From Aptenodytes patagonicus (lineage: Eukaryota; Chordata; Aves; Sphenisciformes; Spheniscidae), in the NCBI RefSeq assembly GCF_965638725.1, contig NC_134970.1:687001-751000 (forward strand): a DNA stretch of 64,000 nucleotides, written 5' to 3'. The notes beneath the pieces are model-generated. The model was not told the DNA's origin. It did no database searches and saw only the letters and a program-made list of their open reading frames with translations. Shown here piece by piece: positions 25,017 through 40,000 of this stretch. The translations under genes were made by a program, and so were the position numbers. Position 1 is the stretch's first letter. Each line of letters opens with the position of its first letter.

Positions 25017-28000
25017 CTGAGGAAGAAAAATTAGAAGATGAACAGGAGTGAGTTCATGATAAACACAAATTTTAGACAGATTTGAGCTGCGCAACTCAGC
25101 CATAACAGTCTTTGAGGTTATTCTCTCTATTTTTGAGAGCGTATTTGACTGGATGCTCTCCTGTTTCAGCAATCTGTTACAGTAACCAGAGACAACACAC
25201 ACAGTTTCAGTGTGAATTTTTAAAAAAAAGCTACCTGGAAGAGAGTCAACATAAAACCAATCAATTTAGGAAAAAAAAAAAAAGAGTCTTTTGGAGTTCT
25301 TTGAAACTCAGGCCAGCTCAAACAGAAAGGCTATTTGAATTTCCTGTGTGAAGCTTTAATAACTCTTGGCTAATAGATGTCCTTGAAGCACATGCAAGGG
25401 ATCACATTCCACAAGTTTTAAGAGAGGAACTGCAGATTAAGAAATACTATCTGTTTAACATCACCCTCTTCAACTCTTGGGTACTGGATGCAAACTGAGG
25501 ACTAGTTCTGAGAATAGGTATTTAATAAACAGACGAGTTACTCCACAAACTACCGTCACTTGAAGAATTAGCTGTGTATCAATAGCGAAGGGCAGCACAA
25601 GGAAGGCCAGAGTTATCAGGGAATACAAAGCAACAGGAGGGAAAAGGGGACACTCACCATTAATCTGCTGGGAGGAGACTTTCTTTTCACTTATTTTGTC
25701 GTGGTTGGTAAGGAAGACAGACATGTCTCTGTCTGCTAAGAGATTATCAAGAGTACTGGTTTCATGCTGGGTGCGTGCTGTATATGTTTCCTTAGGCATC
25801 TGTACCATGAGATTAGGGAGAGTTTGATCCAGGGGGTCCTCTTCTGTGATGTAGGCATAGGGACAGTACTCTCGTGTCCTGGAGTAGATGTTTGCATTGT
25901 CATAACAGTCCGAGCAGATCACCAATGGCGCTGCGCCACCTGACAAACACGATGGAAAAACAAAATACTCTCAAAGAGGATAAGGATGCTGGATTTCCAT
26001 AGCCTCTTTCATGTCTTAGCATGATCGTGTATTACAGTGGCACAGTTTGAAGGGCCTTTTTACAGTTAACATGGCAACAGAGTACTCAGCTTGCCTGTTT
26101 ACTGAAGAAGTCACATGAGAAATGCTCTAGGTTCACCACCATCCACATTCTCAATTGCACTGCCCTTCTGAGGCTGACCAGGGGAAAACCATGGATATGA
26201 CTGAGAGCGATCTCATGTTTGCTCTCCTGTTTCAAGGGCAAAAGGGTTCCATGCAGGTCCAACCAGCTTGGGCACCAGGCTGAAACAGTCCTGGAATCAA
26301 ACCGGGATACCTATCCACATCGGCTTACGCTCTTGTACCAGACTTGTACCCTGCATGCCCACACACCTCAGACCAGATGATAAAGTGGTCATTGAGACGA
26401 GCTGCTTCTCAACTCCTTCCTGATACAGACTCTAGTGTAGTAGGACTACGGACTAGAGGGAATAGATCATGGGACAGATGTGAAAAAGCTTACACTGAAG
26501 GATCACTTTTGAAAGCCAGCCTACATAAGGATTGGATGGCTCCTCAGCATTTGGATAGTAAAAATGGCATCTCCATAGACTCAATGACACAAATACCCTG
26601 AAAAACGTCCAAACAAGGTAGGGAAATAGAGTAGACCCTTTAGTTATGATTGTAGCAAGCAGACTACATGTCTGGCAGAGGCAGTAATTTTATGCCAAGG
26701 ACAAAAGGTGCAGCAAGTCATCTTCCAAGTGAACTTTATTTCCACCTCTATTGCCTGGACTCTTGAGATGCCAAAAGAAAGAAACAGCATAAAAATCTAC
26801 CTTGATATCTAACCTAGGAATTCCCTAATGGCAACCCCGCCTTGCTGAACAGATCACAAACCCTGAAGCAAAGAGCCTCTGGAGGGAACTGTACTACTCT
26901 GGCACCTGAAGGACAGCAGTCATGACACCTACATGCAAAGGCACTCATAGCAGATGCGAGCCCAGATGTTGCTGGACCAAAGATTAAACAATGTGCATGG
27001 AATGCAGAAGCCTTAATAGCAGAATATAAACAAACACTAGAAGAAAAACAGGAAATGCCTCAAACTCAGAATGATCAATGGAAATTTTCGGATCAACCTG
27101 AATTCTTCTCTAGGAAAAGTCACCTTTGACATTAACATGCAGTACTACCCTGCATTGTGCAATACTGCTGCCAGCTATGAGGACTACACTGTGCACTGGC
27201 ATCCTGCTGAAACACAAGCAATACACGAGGGCTTTGCTTACCTTCTATGCCTTTATGCACGTAGCTACCAGCTGGAGGCATAAGCTGCTGATGGCTTCCT
27301 GCTTCTGAGTTACTGTAGCCTTCCTGAGGCTCTGACAGAGTTCCTTGGGAGGACAGATAGCTGGGAATGTCTGCAGGTAGGTTCATCTCCTCTGCAAGGC
27401 AGAATTAACATTGATGACGTTAACAGCTAAGTGTGAAGATTTCAAGGTAGTACCAACGCTATTACCCACATTAACAAAAACGTCATCCAGAATTTCAACT
27501 CACATATTGAGGTTCTTGTTTCTACTTCAGTGATTAAAAATCCATATAGCTAGTTCAAAACTAACAGGGCCAGAATGGAAATTTACACACATTATTCCAG
27601 GTCCTGAAAACATTTGTAAATTTATTCAAATATTTATTTCCAAACTTTACTGTTTTCCCTCAAGGTGGAACAAATCTAGTGTATAAGGAATAAAATTAAC
27701 ACACATTTGATATTTTAAAAAAACTCTAGAATGAAGGAATTTGAGCAAATCCCTGAAGAGTTTTTAGAAGGAAGTCTTCAGTTCTTCAATTTTATCATCT
27801 GTAATGAATCCAGAAATTTCACCACTCTTAACAAGCGTTTTGGATTCAAAACAGGGCTGAAGACTTGCTTTTGCACTTTACCTGTGTTAGTGATGCTGTA
27901 ATCTTCACTCTTCCTTCTCATGTGGTAGATCACAATAACCCATACCAGGGAAGTTCCCACAACACAGCACACCACGACAATAATCACAATGCCTACTGTT

Positions 28001-31000
28001 GTCCAGCCATCCTCCTCATGAACAATGCTGCCCTGGGAAGAATCACAATTTGGGGAAGCCAGGACATTTAGGTAAATATGGCCACGCTCGGTGCCCAGTG
28101 TGTTGGACATAATGCACGTGTACTTCCCAGCATCCTCTAGTCCAGCATCCACAATGATAAGGAGTTGATTTGCTGCAGCAAAAAAATGCCGTTCTGTGAC
28201 TGTCAAAGGGCCATCATCTTTAGTCCAGTTGAGGCGAGGGGCAGGACTGCCACCAGCTATGCACTGCAAGACAGCAGTTTCACCTCGGGTTACCGTTCTG
28301 TCTTCCAAGGGCCTAACGAAGGAAGGAGTTTCTGTGACAGTGGAGGAAAACAAATAAATTTTAAGATAACTTCATTGTGCAACACCAGTGCATACTCCAT
28401 GATATTTAAAAATCTGATCTTACAACCTGAACCTAAACTTGAGCAACGAAACACAGAATTCAGGAAATCCTGTGAGTTCAGCTCTTCTATGGATCACTGC
28501 AGCAAACATCCCCAAAACTATGCTAGCCACAGTCTGTTTTATGTATTCCAATTCTAAATTTGCATATGACCATAATGTTAAAAGTCAGTGTCTTCAAAAA
28601 ATACTGCACTCTAGAAGGAACTGTCCTTCCATTATTACTCAGCATAGTTCATGTTACCCGCGACTAAATTTGTTCCAAGACAACACAAATTATCTATCTA
28701 GTCTATACTGCTGGATTGAGATATGCACCTCAGTTCTCTCCTGCAAAGATCATACTAACCTCACTGGTCAGCACTGTAGCTTAGCTTCTAAAGCTTCACT
28801 GTTCAAAAAATTATGTTAAGTGCTGCATTCAAATGCCCCAAAACCATGCAAAGCAGTTAGAGATGCTGTTCCAGAGGCAGCACCCTTAAAGTTGGGGGGT
28901 GGGGGGGGAGCAACCATGGGGAAAAAAGTCTTCTCTTGTTCCTTACTGCAGAATTCCATCTACAGCTAGAGGAAGAGGAAACTACGCTCTTTGTATTTTA
29001 ACTTCATTCTTTAGGATTTAAGCTTGCTACTTACAGATAAGCTACACTACCACCGCAGAAGTGAAGCAATCCATAGGCAAACACAGATTAGCACACCACT
29101 TACCTAACACAGTCAGCGTGGCATTTGCTGACAAACCACCTGCAGCGTTTTGTGCCATACAGCTATAGATTCCCATGTCTTCTATCTTCACGTTTGCAAT
29201 AAAGAACACATCATCCTCAGGCATGACATGCATCCTCCTCTCTCTTGCAGCAGGGAAGTCCGTGCCACCATCTTTCTGCCAGGAGATCTGCGGAGTAGGG
29301 TGGCCCTCTGCAGCACACTCCAGCCGGGCCATCGCCCCAGTTCGGATAGTAAGATCCATGGGGGTTTTCAGGAAAGAAGGTAGCTCTGGATCAAAGGAGA
29401 CATAGTTTCAGTATTTTCAGCACCAGGGAAAAAGCAGCAAAAGCTCCAGAGCACAGAAAATATCTGAAACCAAACAAGTCTGAAACACACCTGTAGTTCT
29501 CCTTAAGAGAGAGGGGCAGATTCTTCTGAAGAACTGCACAGATTTTCAGTGGTCATTTCTAAGAGCCTATCCTCCAAATTTAAATACAGTATCTACACTG
29601 TTCATTTAAGGTCATCTGAAGAACATTTCTCATGGGGAAAAGACAGGAAAAAGGTTTAGCCTTCTTCATAAGCCCTTTGTCACACTTTTTCTTCCCTGGT
29701 AATAGGGAAGGTGAACTTCTATCTCGTCAGTTATCTGTTCTGGACAAGCAAAAGCAACACAAGCATCTCTGCTCTCGGATACAACGGGATCAGTGGTCTA
29801 CTGACTGATGGGAACACTGTTGTCTTACCTCCCTTCCCTCAAGCCAAAATAAATAGAATCATTATGGCTAAAAACAAAGGACTTCATAATTGATTTTTCA
29901 GAGTTTGTTTCCAGTCCCACAAGTTATTTTTAGTTGAATCTCCCCTAGCTTTACAAACACATAGGAAAGGTGCTTAATTCTGAAGAGACAGCAGAGGGAG
30001 CTTTTAGTTTAAGAGACTTCTACCTCCATTTAACTAGATGAACAACTAACTGTGTTATAATGAAAACATGTGAGATATCTGCCCCTTTTGAAAAGTGAAC
30101 AGAAGGCTTTTCACCCACAAGAAAACCCCCACCACTTCTTTCCTGCTTTATAAAAAGATGTTTGATACTTCTAAATACTGGTGAGACAGTCTTGCAAGAC
30201 TATTTTGGGCCAGCTCTAGTGAAAAATAAGACTTGTAGCTATTTAAATAAAGCTTTAGGTTAAAAGTGTTTCTCCTTTGTTACCATGATTGCTTACCATT
30301 GACAGTCAGCTTGGCTTTGTTGGAATAATTGGAACCAAAGTGATTGGTGACGATGCACTGATACTTTCCTTCATCAGTGAAATTCACACTGAAAAGGTGC
30401 AGGACAGTGGTATATTCGACCACCTCACCACTTTGCTGCTGATATCTGGCAAAATTCTCAACTTCTGCATCATACAATACTTCACTGTCTTTACGCCAGG
30501 CAGTGGACATGGGCGAATCACTGCTGCTCACAGCAGTGCAAGTCAGAGTCACATTCATGCCTCGCAGAGCAATTGTGGTCTCAGGATGCACTCTTATCTG
30601 CGGTTTAGGGAAATTATCTGAAAATAAAAGCACCAAGATTAGTTACTTTCCTCTTCAACTTGCAATTAATATTGCAAGAAAACTCACTCAAAAGACAATG
30701 TAAGCAGAAAGAAAGCTTTGGGAACAGATGTCCTGCTTGATGTGCACATATTCAGCTGTTTTCAGTTGGAAATCAAGCTGTGAAAGAGGATTAGAACCAC
30801 ACGTAGGCATACAGAATAAGCATTGAGAACAATCAGCATAGAAGTGTGGTCTTGAGCAGCGCCCTGCATTTTGTACAACTCCCTGGAACTTGCTATATTT
30901 AGATGACACACAAAAGCCGTGCTCGGCTGAAGAGCTAGGCTACTTTATGAAGGACTGAGACTTATTTTCAGATAGTTTAAACATCTTGAAGAGCTTTAAG

Positions 31001-34000
31001 TTCTACAAATACAAAACATAGCAAGCTGGCAGTTCACTATCTCATCCCACTCAATGAGAGTTATTTCAATACCTATTATTTCAGCAAAGGCATTCTCATA
31101 GGCACACACAGTGTTCAGTGTCAGGCACCACGGTGGTGATATTAGAATGGAGAAGTGGGTGCTTGCACCTACATGATGATTATTGTAGCCTTTACCACCA
31201 AAAGAATGAAAGAATTGCATACACACAAGTAACACTTATCAGATTGCTCACCCAAAAAATGGAACACCAGACTATTTCCAGCCCTGCCACAGACTTCACA
31301 CATGACTCTGGGCAGAGAGTCTCTCAGTTTTCCATCTCACAGTTCGGTTACAAAAATAGACAGGCTTATGTCTGAAACTGTGGTGGCAGAGACCAGATAA
31401 ACATTACAGATATGGAGCATCAGAAAATGTGCCAGAGTATTAACCACTCTAGCCTTGCTGGTATGGACAAGAACCAATAAGGAAGTGTCAAACAGCCCTT
31501 CCAAAGCTAAAGGCATTCATAAGCAGGGAGAATGGAAGCATAATCAGTTTTTAACAGTAACCTAAATGAAAAACAATGCCGTCTCACAGAATTACTCCCT
31601 CGGGTTAGCGCTTCACTCCCTTCAGCGCTCAAATACAACAAAACAGAGCAAAGATAAACAGAATTAAATCCCAAACTCCAAAGCAGACCCAGTGACGTAC
31701 ACAGGCCCACATGTGCATCATGGCCAAGACCAAGTACCTCCAGCAGTGCTACAGCCTGATTTCAGAAACGTACCTGCACAGATTTGTGTTACCACATTTT
31801 TGTATCAAAAGTCATTAAAAAATACAAACCACAGACAAAGTCATCAGGGTCCACACTGAGAATGCTTTGTCCTGCTAACCATTCAGGATGAGCACAGCTA
31901 ACGTTTACAGCCTGCTGTAAATGGCTGTCAGTGAGCCACTGCGGCAGCCATTTCAACTGGCAATCACAAAGCAAGCTGCTAGTGTTCAAAATTCTGCAGA
32001 AACAAGGCAAAATAAAAGTGTGATTAAAGTTTAGTATTTCACGTTCCTACATGCGATTTCATGCAGCAAAACAACTTAAAGCATAGATGTTCAGAAATTT
32101 CAAGACTTACAGTATTCTTTTATATCTATGGGTATTTATTATAAAATGTTAGCTATATATGCTATAAACAATCCAGAAAAACCTTCCCTCTACGTCAGCA
32201 CTAAAAACCTTACAATTCTTTTTAATTCTGAATAAAATAACCTTGGATTTTCAACTTCTAAAAAAGAATATTAAGCCTGTCTTTACAATTACCCCATCCC
32301 TCTTTAAAGCAATTAAAAGGAACATAACACTGCAGAGCAGCTCTATGTCTCAAACTAAACACACTTGCCACTATGAAATGAGTGTAAGCCTCAATATTCA
32401 TTTTCATGCCAGCTAATAAATATTTAAGAATTAAAGTGATTTGTTTCATACAGATATCTACTGCAGATTGTTTTCTCTGCTCCACAGAAAAACGGCGAAC
32501 AGGAAACAATGATGGGTCACTTTTTCCCCACCACCTGCTTTCAAAGCTTCCTAAATATTATGTACGAGTATGACTGGAGAAAGTCCAGCATTTTAACACA
32601 AAGTGATCTGCCACTAGATGAATCCAGTAGTGAGAGAGGAGAGGCACACAAACAAGCCAGGATTCCGTCCTGCTGTTTGCCCATACATACCAACAATTCC
32701 TCACTTTTAAGATACATTAGAGAAGGCAATGAAAGTCTTATCTTTAACACCTAAAATGTGTCTCCTCAAACTGGCAGATCTTGCAGGCTAACAGTCCACC
32801 TGGCCAAGATTAACTAATTGAATAACAGTTTTAAAATAGATTACATGATATTCAGAGACTTTATCTCATAGAAATGACTGTTACAGTAGGATTAGTCTTG
32901 GGCGTGAAGGTCACTTCACATTATAATACTTTAAATGTCTGAAGATCACAACAGGCTCTAGCAGCTTAAGCATCTGCTGAGCGAGTAAAAATTCTTGTCT
33001 AGCTGTGAATTTTAAAGCCTTTTCCTAGCCCCAAAAACGGGAAGACAAAACGTAGCGTTTGCTAACCCCCCTGAAAGATTCCTGATGAATAATTTCTTTG
33101 GTTCACTGTCTACATGCTAGCGTGTGCTGAGTGTGCTGCAAAATCGTAAGATATGAAAAACTTAATGGCTCAGCACTGCAAGAAAACATTATTTTCTACT
33201 AATTGCAACTAAGGAAATGGAGGTGCAGATTTTATCAAACCTTAAATCTAAGTATACTGCTACCGACTTTGAGTCGATAATTTATCAGCATTGCTTTAAA
33301 TATTTCATGATGAAAGCAGACACAGTTCAGTCAACTTCAGCCAATCTTACAATGGCTGAAGGATTCTTTACAAAGTAGGACTTGTAAAGAATCTGTAAAT
33401 AATTGTCATGAACTTACAGCCCCTTCAGGTGAGCCTGGGCAAATGCATTTTCTTGGATGGACATTACTGCATTGTTGCTTAAATCTCTGTAAGTTAAGCA
33501 AAGAGAATAATAATGGGTAAGTATGATTTCATATGCTACCTTCAGTTAAATTCTTGAAAATTTGACAGAGAATACAGCACTGAAGTTGACAAATAATTAG
33601 AAGTTCTACAAAATAAAGTACTTACAGATGTTCAAGTCCTTCAAGACCAGAGAATGCTTTTTTGGTAATTGACTTAATCTGGTTTCCTTGCAAGATTCTG
33701 AAAGACAAAGCCCCCCAAATCCAGAAACCAGTCAATATGAGTTCACAAATAAGACCCGAAAGAAGTTCCCTATGATGTTTAACTAAGTTTTTTCTAATTC
33801 TAGCTGAGCTAAAAGATCAAATACTATTTTCTGAGCTTAAAGGCTCAACTAATTTTCCCAAGAACAAGGTTTCTTTTCCATTCTTAACTTAGAGATTTGG
33901 GTTAGATATGTGTCAGAAGATAATTTAACTCAGCAGAATGAAACAGTGATAAGTAGAACCTGGGAGCGGAGCAGTAACTTCCTAATACCAACCTGCCACA

Positions 34001-37000
34001 ATCACATTAGTTCCTGAGACTGCACCCTCATACCAAGCTATTTGTTATAAGCAATGTCTGTAGCTCCACAGGATGGAGCTTCCTACAAAGCACACGGCAC
34101 TGGATGAAAAGTGCATAGTCTAAGTACTGAAAAGCTGTTAATTCAATAGTGTTTCATATTTGCTAAAAAAAAAAAATTTTTTTTTTTTTTATAAGCGTTA
34201 ACTTTTACCGGAACTAGAGAAGCACAAAAAGTGACAATCATCACGCAGCAGGACTGGGCTATTCAATAATAAACGCAGTCAAATACTTATGCTCAATTTC
34301 TTCAAATTGGTGCTGCAAGGTGATCCCAGTGCTACACAGATCTAGAGCTCCTGACCATGGAACCCAAGCCTATATCAAGAGGTTGTAGCACAGAAGTGGA
34401 AACACACTGAATACAGCTGCCAACTAGAAAGGCTTTCTGCCTTGTGTCATTGATTTACAATTACTTAATATTTTGCACTCTCCCTCTACTCTGTGTGCCC
34501 GGTAAGTACTGTCATTTCAATGGTTTGTAATACATACAGTTTATCCAGCCTGCTGAGTCCCACAAATGCTTCATTTGCATCTTCTATGGCCCAGGAGATC
34601 TCATTGTTCCGCAAGTCCCTGCAGGAGAAAAGCCTTCTTATAAAGAAGCCTTGTAACATCATCATGACCACTGCTAGTGGCGAGCTAGGGAAGAGAACTT
34701 ACTGTTGTACAGGCCTGCTATGGTGTTCTGGCACAGTGTCACCTGGAAGGTCTCAAATATTTTATAAAACTAAACTTATCAGAAGATGAATATTCCATTT
34801 CGGAGATGCAAGAGAAAATGTGCCGCAGACAGAACCTCAGACAAATTCTGCAGTACAACTTCTTGATGTGGTATTTAAGGAAAGACCCAGTCTGACTAGC
34901 ACTTGTCATGTGATGGACTATTTACCAGGAGCTGGGAGAGGCTCCTGAAGCAAGTTGGTTCATGTAAGTGAATTAACGAATACACTAGCAGCGTTAATCT
35001 TCCTGAGTAACAGGCTTATAATAGCATTAGCATATTAAGAGATTACACACAGGTTATAGCGTAAGGCTGCCAGGCACAAAGTAGTAGATTTTCAGAATGA
35101 AGTTGATACTCTGCTCACAAATCTCGTTACCAGCTAATGGGATTTCTGTTTGACCTCTGCACAGCACTTTGGCCCCTCAGGTAGAAGAGCAGTCTAAACA
35201 GCAAAAGCAATATAGCAATATGGTTCAGAGAGGATTAAATGCTTTTTAGAGAGAAGGCGAAATAAATTCAGTTGTATTTTTAGCCTGAATGGCATGGACT
35301 GAGCCAAGAGTTTCTGTCAAAGCCACAGTTTTCACCTGTTTTGGTACCACTGTGCACAGAAGTCCCTGCAGACCCGAGTGTGTTTAAAGGAAGATACACC
35401 AATGAAAAATAGTCTGTACTGCATTTTACCAGATATTATATGCATCAGCTCGATGGAGCTTCCAAACAAGTCAACTGACACAGAAAGCGAACTACGTATA
35501 CAGGCGATTGTATACATCATCTCGTATAAACACTTTCCTTGTGCTAATGGTGGAAAAATGAAGTATCTACTTTCCGTTGGGTGAGACTGTAAATTGTGTA
35601 GAATACCATCCTGGAAGAGTGTGGGATCAACCTCCAGGACATTGTCAGTTGTAACACATTACTTTCTTATTTTTCTTACTTTGAAATATGGAAGTCTTGT
35701 TCTTAACACCATGCAGCAGTCATTTCCACAATTAATGTATATACACTTTAAAGTTTAGGACAAAAAGAATTCCATGATTCATGCATCACAAGGTCTTAAC
35801 AAATGTGGCCTTGATACTTGCTCACATTAAGTTTTTCCTCTTCGAAAATTATTCAAGCTAAGGTACTGGACATGGATGTGATCTAATGAGAAGAATGATT
35901 AGATGAGTAATATGCCGACTTTATTTCCAAGTTGCTAATTCTTGTGATTTGAAACTTGTTTCTAGGATTATCTCCAGGTCTGCTTCAAAATTTTAGATTG
36001 TGAATGCTGGAGGGGTATCAGTGCCAAGCTACTCCAGTGTTATGAAGTAAATAATGCAGTAAGATGTAAAACTTCAAAACTTCAGTGCTATTCTTAGATA
36101 CACCTTTAATGCTACCTTGTTCTTATTACCTTGTAGTTAATATACAGTTTTTTACAGTTTATTCTCGTTAATTAAAGCTACATTGCAGAATAGCGGCAGG
36201 AGCTGAACATACAGAGAAATATTTACGTCAGCCTTACCGTTGAAACAACCAGTATATAAGCAACAATGGAACTAATCCGACAGCAACACAGTATCTCCTG
36301 TTGTTTGAAGTATTTTTACACTCCACTACTCAGACCACTTAGCAAAATGAGTGAGCAACCCAAAAGAAAAGCCCCTCATTATGTAAGCTGAGGAGTTGGC
36401 TCCTCATGCTTGGCTGGGCACGAATGCTTGGAGCCTTGTTAATCACCACTGCCCTCCGTCCGGCACATTCCAACCCCGAAGCAAATGGCCAGCCTCTCAG
36501 CTGTTGACACCCCTGAGGAGCCCCGGAAAACCTACTAATTAATCTGCTCTTGTTCTTTTTCATGCTACTCTAAATCTAAGAAATTAGTTTTAATTATTTC
36601 ATTAAAAGGTTGCATTAAGGTTAACAGAATATGACTGCTTACATAAATCCCTCTGGTGAGTTTGCTTATTTAAGCATTTATTTAATGAACTGACAGAGGG
36701 GTTATAAACTTTCACTCCTTTCTCAACTACCATTGTTTAGGATGATTACAACTGTTCAGATCTACTTGGGACACTTTTTTTTTTTTAATCAAGAGCCAGG
36801 ATTGGGTCTTTTCTTGTCAGAAGTATCAAACAGCTGCAGCTGCTATGAAAGGTGCTGGCAAGAGCAGAGCTGTGCCTCTGACAGCAAGAGGTAATCCTAC
36901 ACCTCTCCCACACGCTATGCCTATGACTTCAGCACACAAGCAGGGTGGGCTAAACCAAAAGGATTCACTGCTTGGTTTCTGAGGTTCCAACCCTAACAAA

Positions 37001-40000
37001 ACCATCTGGAATAAAGAGAGGTCCAGGTTGACCATTCGCTCCACAACTGGCATTTACGCAAGCTGGCTATCCACACCTTCTCAGAACCGGTACGACATGC
37101 AACTGGGCACTCAAGGTCACCAAGCCACTGTTTCTTATCACCACTAAAATTAAGTGGTTGGTTTGTTTTAGCTGGGCCAGAATTCTGTTACCTCGGCAGA
37201 CCGAAAGATTATCAGCCCCGCCACACCTGCAGGCAGGACAGCACACAACAATGCCAAAACACTGATCTCAGGCTTGCGCAGTGCAATATTCGTTGTCTTT
37301 ACTTCCAAAAACTTCGCTGCATTAAACTGAGATTTTAACTAGAAGTTTTCCGTACTTACAAGGTTCGAAGATTTGTCAGACCTCTAAACACACCATCAGC
37401 AATGTGACTAATGTGATTGTCACCCAGGTTTAGTTTCTCCAATAAACCAAGTCCCACAAAGGCAGACTCCTTGAGGCGAGTTAGCTGGTTGTATGACAAG
37501 TCTCTAGAAACATTGAACATGCACTTTAAAGGCAAGTAGAGGGGGATTAATTACAAAGATACTATCAAACTTAATTAACTATTGAGTTTTGATTAATTTC
37601 TCTAACAGAACACTTATAAAAATAAGTGTTAGGCCTGCATTACCATGGGCCTAACAAGGAAACTGAGTACTTCCTTTCATAACTCATTCTTGCTACATAC
37701 ATGCTATCCAATCTGTTATTGCAACATTACAAAATCCCCAGTGAAAAGCAGCCCAGGACTTACAGCTCAGAAAGTCTTTGGCAGAACTCCCATGCATCTG
37801 GACTGATCCTGTTAATGGCATTCTGGCTAACATAGAGTTGTTGCAATGTCCGCAGACCATACAGCCAGCCCTTGTTTACTTCTGTTAAGTTATTATGTTC
37901 CAGTTCTCTAAGGAATTAGAAGGAAAAACATTTGCCAAATAGATAATCAATGAAACATATATTTACAAAATTTCACCTTGTGGATCTCAAAATGATTTAC
38001 TAACATTAAGCCTCAGGCAACCTGAAATGCACAATTATATTGATTCCACTGAAACCAAAAGAGCGAACAAAAGTATATGAAGAACTGACTAACTCAACAA
38101 CAGCTGCAGTGATCCAGTGGCAAAAGCAAAACTAATCTCTGTTCTCAAAGATTATTTCTTTTTAAAAAATCTTTTGCTAACACTGTATGGCACACCCCTG
38201 AGCTATCTCTGTCAAACAGTCACACAACAAAGAACCATCCCATGTTATGGGGAGTGCAAATGAAAACCAGCAAAAAGCAACCTAGAGAGTCAAAGCATTC
38301 TTGATCACCAAGTGGGAAGAAGTTGGGGAGAGAGCCAATATCTTTCCACCTCTGAAGTAACCAGACATGATATGAAAATCATGGGAAAATACACATCTGT
38401 AAACTCATTGCTCATCAACATCTCAGCACAGCCTTGATGTAAGGGAAGCCATACAGGACACAACCCTCCACAGCTAGAGTTCCTAAAAGAAATTCCATGA
38501 TGAGGCATACTCACAATTCTTCTATATTACCCAGGCCAAAGAATGCTCCATCCATTAGTCTGCTAATCCCATTGCGCTGCATTTTCAAGGATTTTAAGGA
38601 TTCCAGTCCCTGGAATGTAAGACTTTCCACTATTTTAATCCGGTTCCTTTTCAGTTCCCTTATATAAAGATAACATTCAAATATTAAGACATCTTTTGAT
38701 AAGCAGCACTTTGTGAAAGTCAAGAACACGTACTGAGATGAACACCACAGCTGTAAATGCTGTTTTTAAGCTTTCAAGACTGCTACTTACAGAAACTGCA
38801 CGTGAGGCAATTTGAAGATCTTTGGTGGAATCACACTAATCCTATTTCTGTTCAGCTTTACCACCATAAGTGAGCTAGATAAGTTATCAAGACAGCCTGC
38901 TTCTAGCGTAGTTATTCTGTTGTTACTCAGATTCCTAGGAAAGGAAGAGGAAAAGAAGCCTTTCAGAACATGGAGAATTTTATGAACACAACTGCACAAG
39001 CACTTCAGAGTGACCACTTTTTATTAGAACTCAAGTTCTTTGTGAAGTCACATCAGAAATCTGAATTCTGGTATACCAAACTAAATCATTTTTCCCAAAG
39101 GAATCAGTGCTAGGAGCTGATTTTTACTGCATGCCCATGCTTCAGTTAGACATGGTCAAGACAATGTCAACAGTGATTTACTCAAAACGGGCAGAAATCA
39201 TGTCCCTGCTGGCTGAAGTACCTGCACTTTGACAACAGCAGTTATTGTTTTCCATACTATTTGAGAAAATGCAATACAGATTGGTATGAAAAGTATTTTA
39301 TTTCAAGCACATTTGTAGCTAGGTTGGGCACTGTTACCAGTTCAAAGCCACGCAAGGCTGCCCACTTTAAGACAGTAACTTAGAGTAGATGAGGTCTTCA
39401 ACATTATTGTTGTAGAGCCAGGAATCCCGGATATAAGAGATCACTCATACTTACAGGTACTTCAGTTGCATCCGTGGAAAAGAAGAAGCTTTAATTTCTG
39501 AGATAAGATTAGAACTAAGATCTAGATTTTCCAATGAAAGGTAAACTTGGAGTTGCTCAGCATTTATTTCTGGAATGGTATTGTGTACCCTGAAAAATAC
39601 CAGCAACAAATATGATTATCAAAACATGCCATCCTTCAAGTTGCATAGCTGAAACAGCTATAGGATTCTGTTTATCAACATTATTAGCAAGCCTCTTAAA
39701 TGGGACACGTAGCACACACTTCAGAGTGTTAATTCCTAAAGCAATACTGAAAATCCAAGAGCTATCTGCCACCTTGACATATCAATAGATTCAAATTCTG
39801 GGGCCTGCAGTTGGGCTGCTCCTTGTGGGAACTGTCATTCCTAGACTGAATCCCTCCCCTTCAAAGCTGCCTGCCTTGGTTGACTGCATTTTATTGGTAA
39901 TTTAGGGTGACTTGATTGTCTAACTGATTTGTATTTCTTTAAAGAGTGCTTACATATTCCCAAAAGCACTTTAGATGAGTAGTATTTCAAGACAAAAGAA

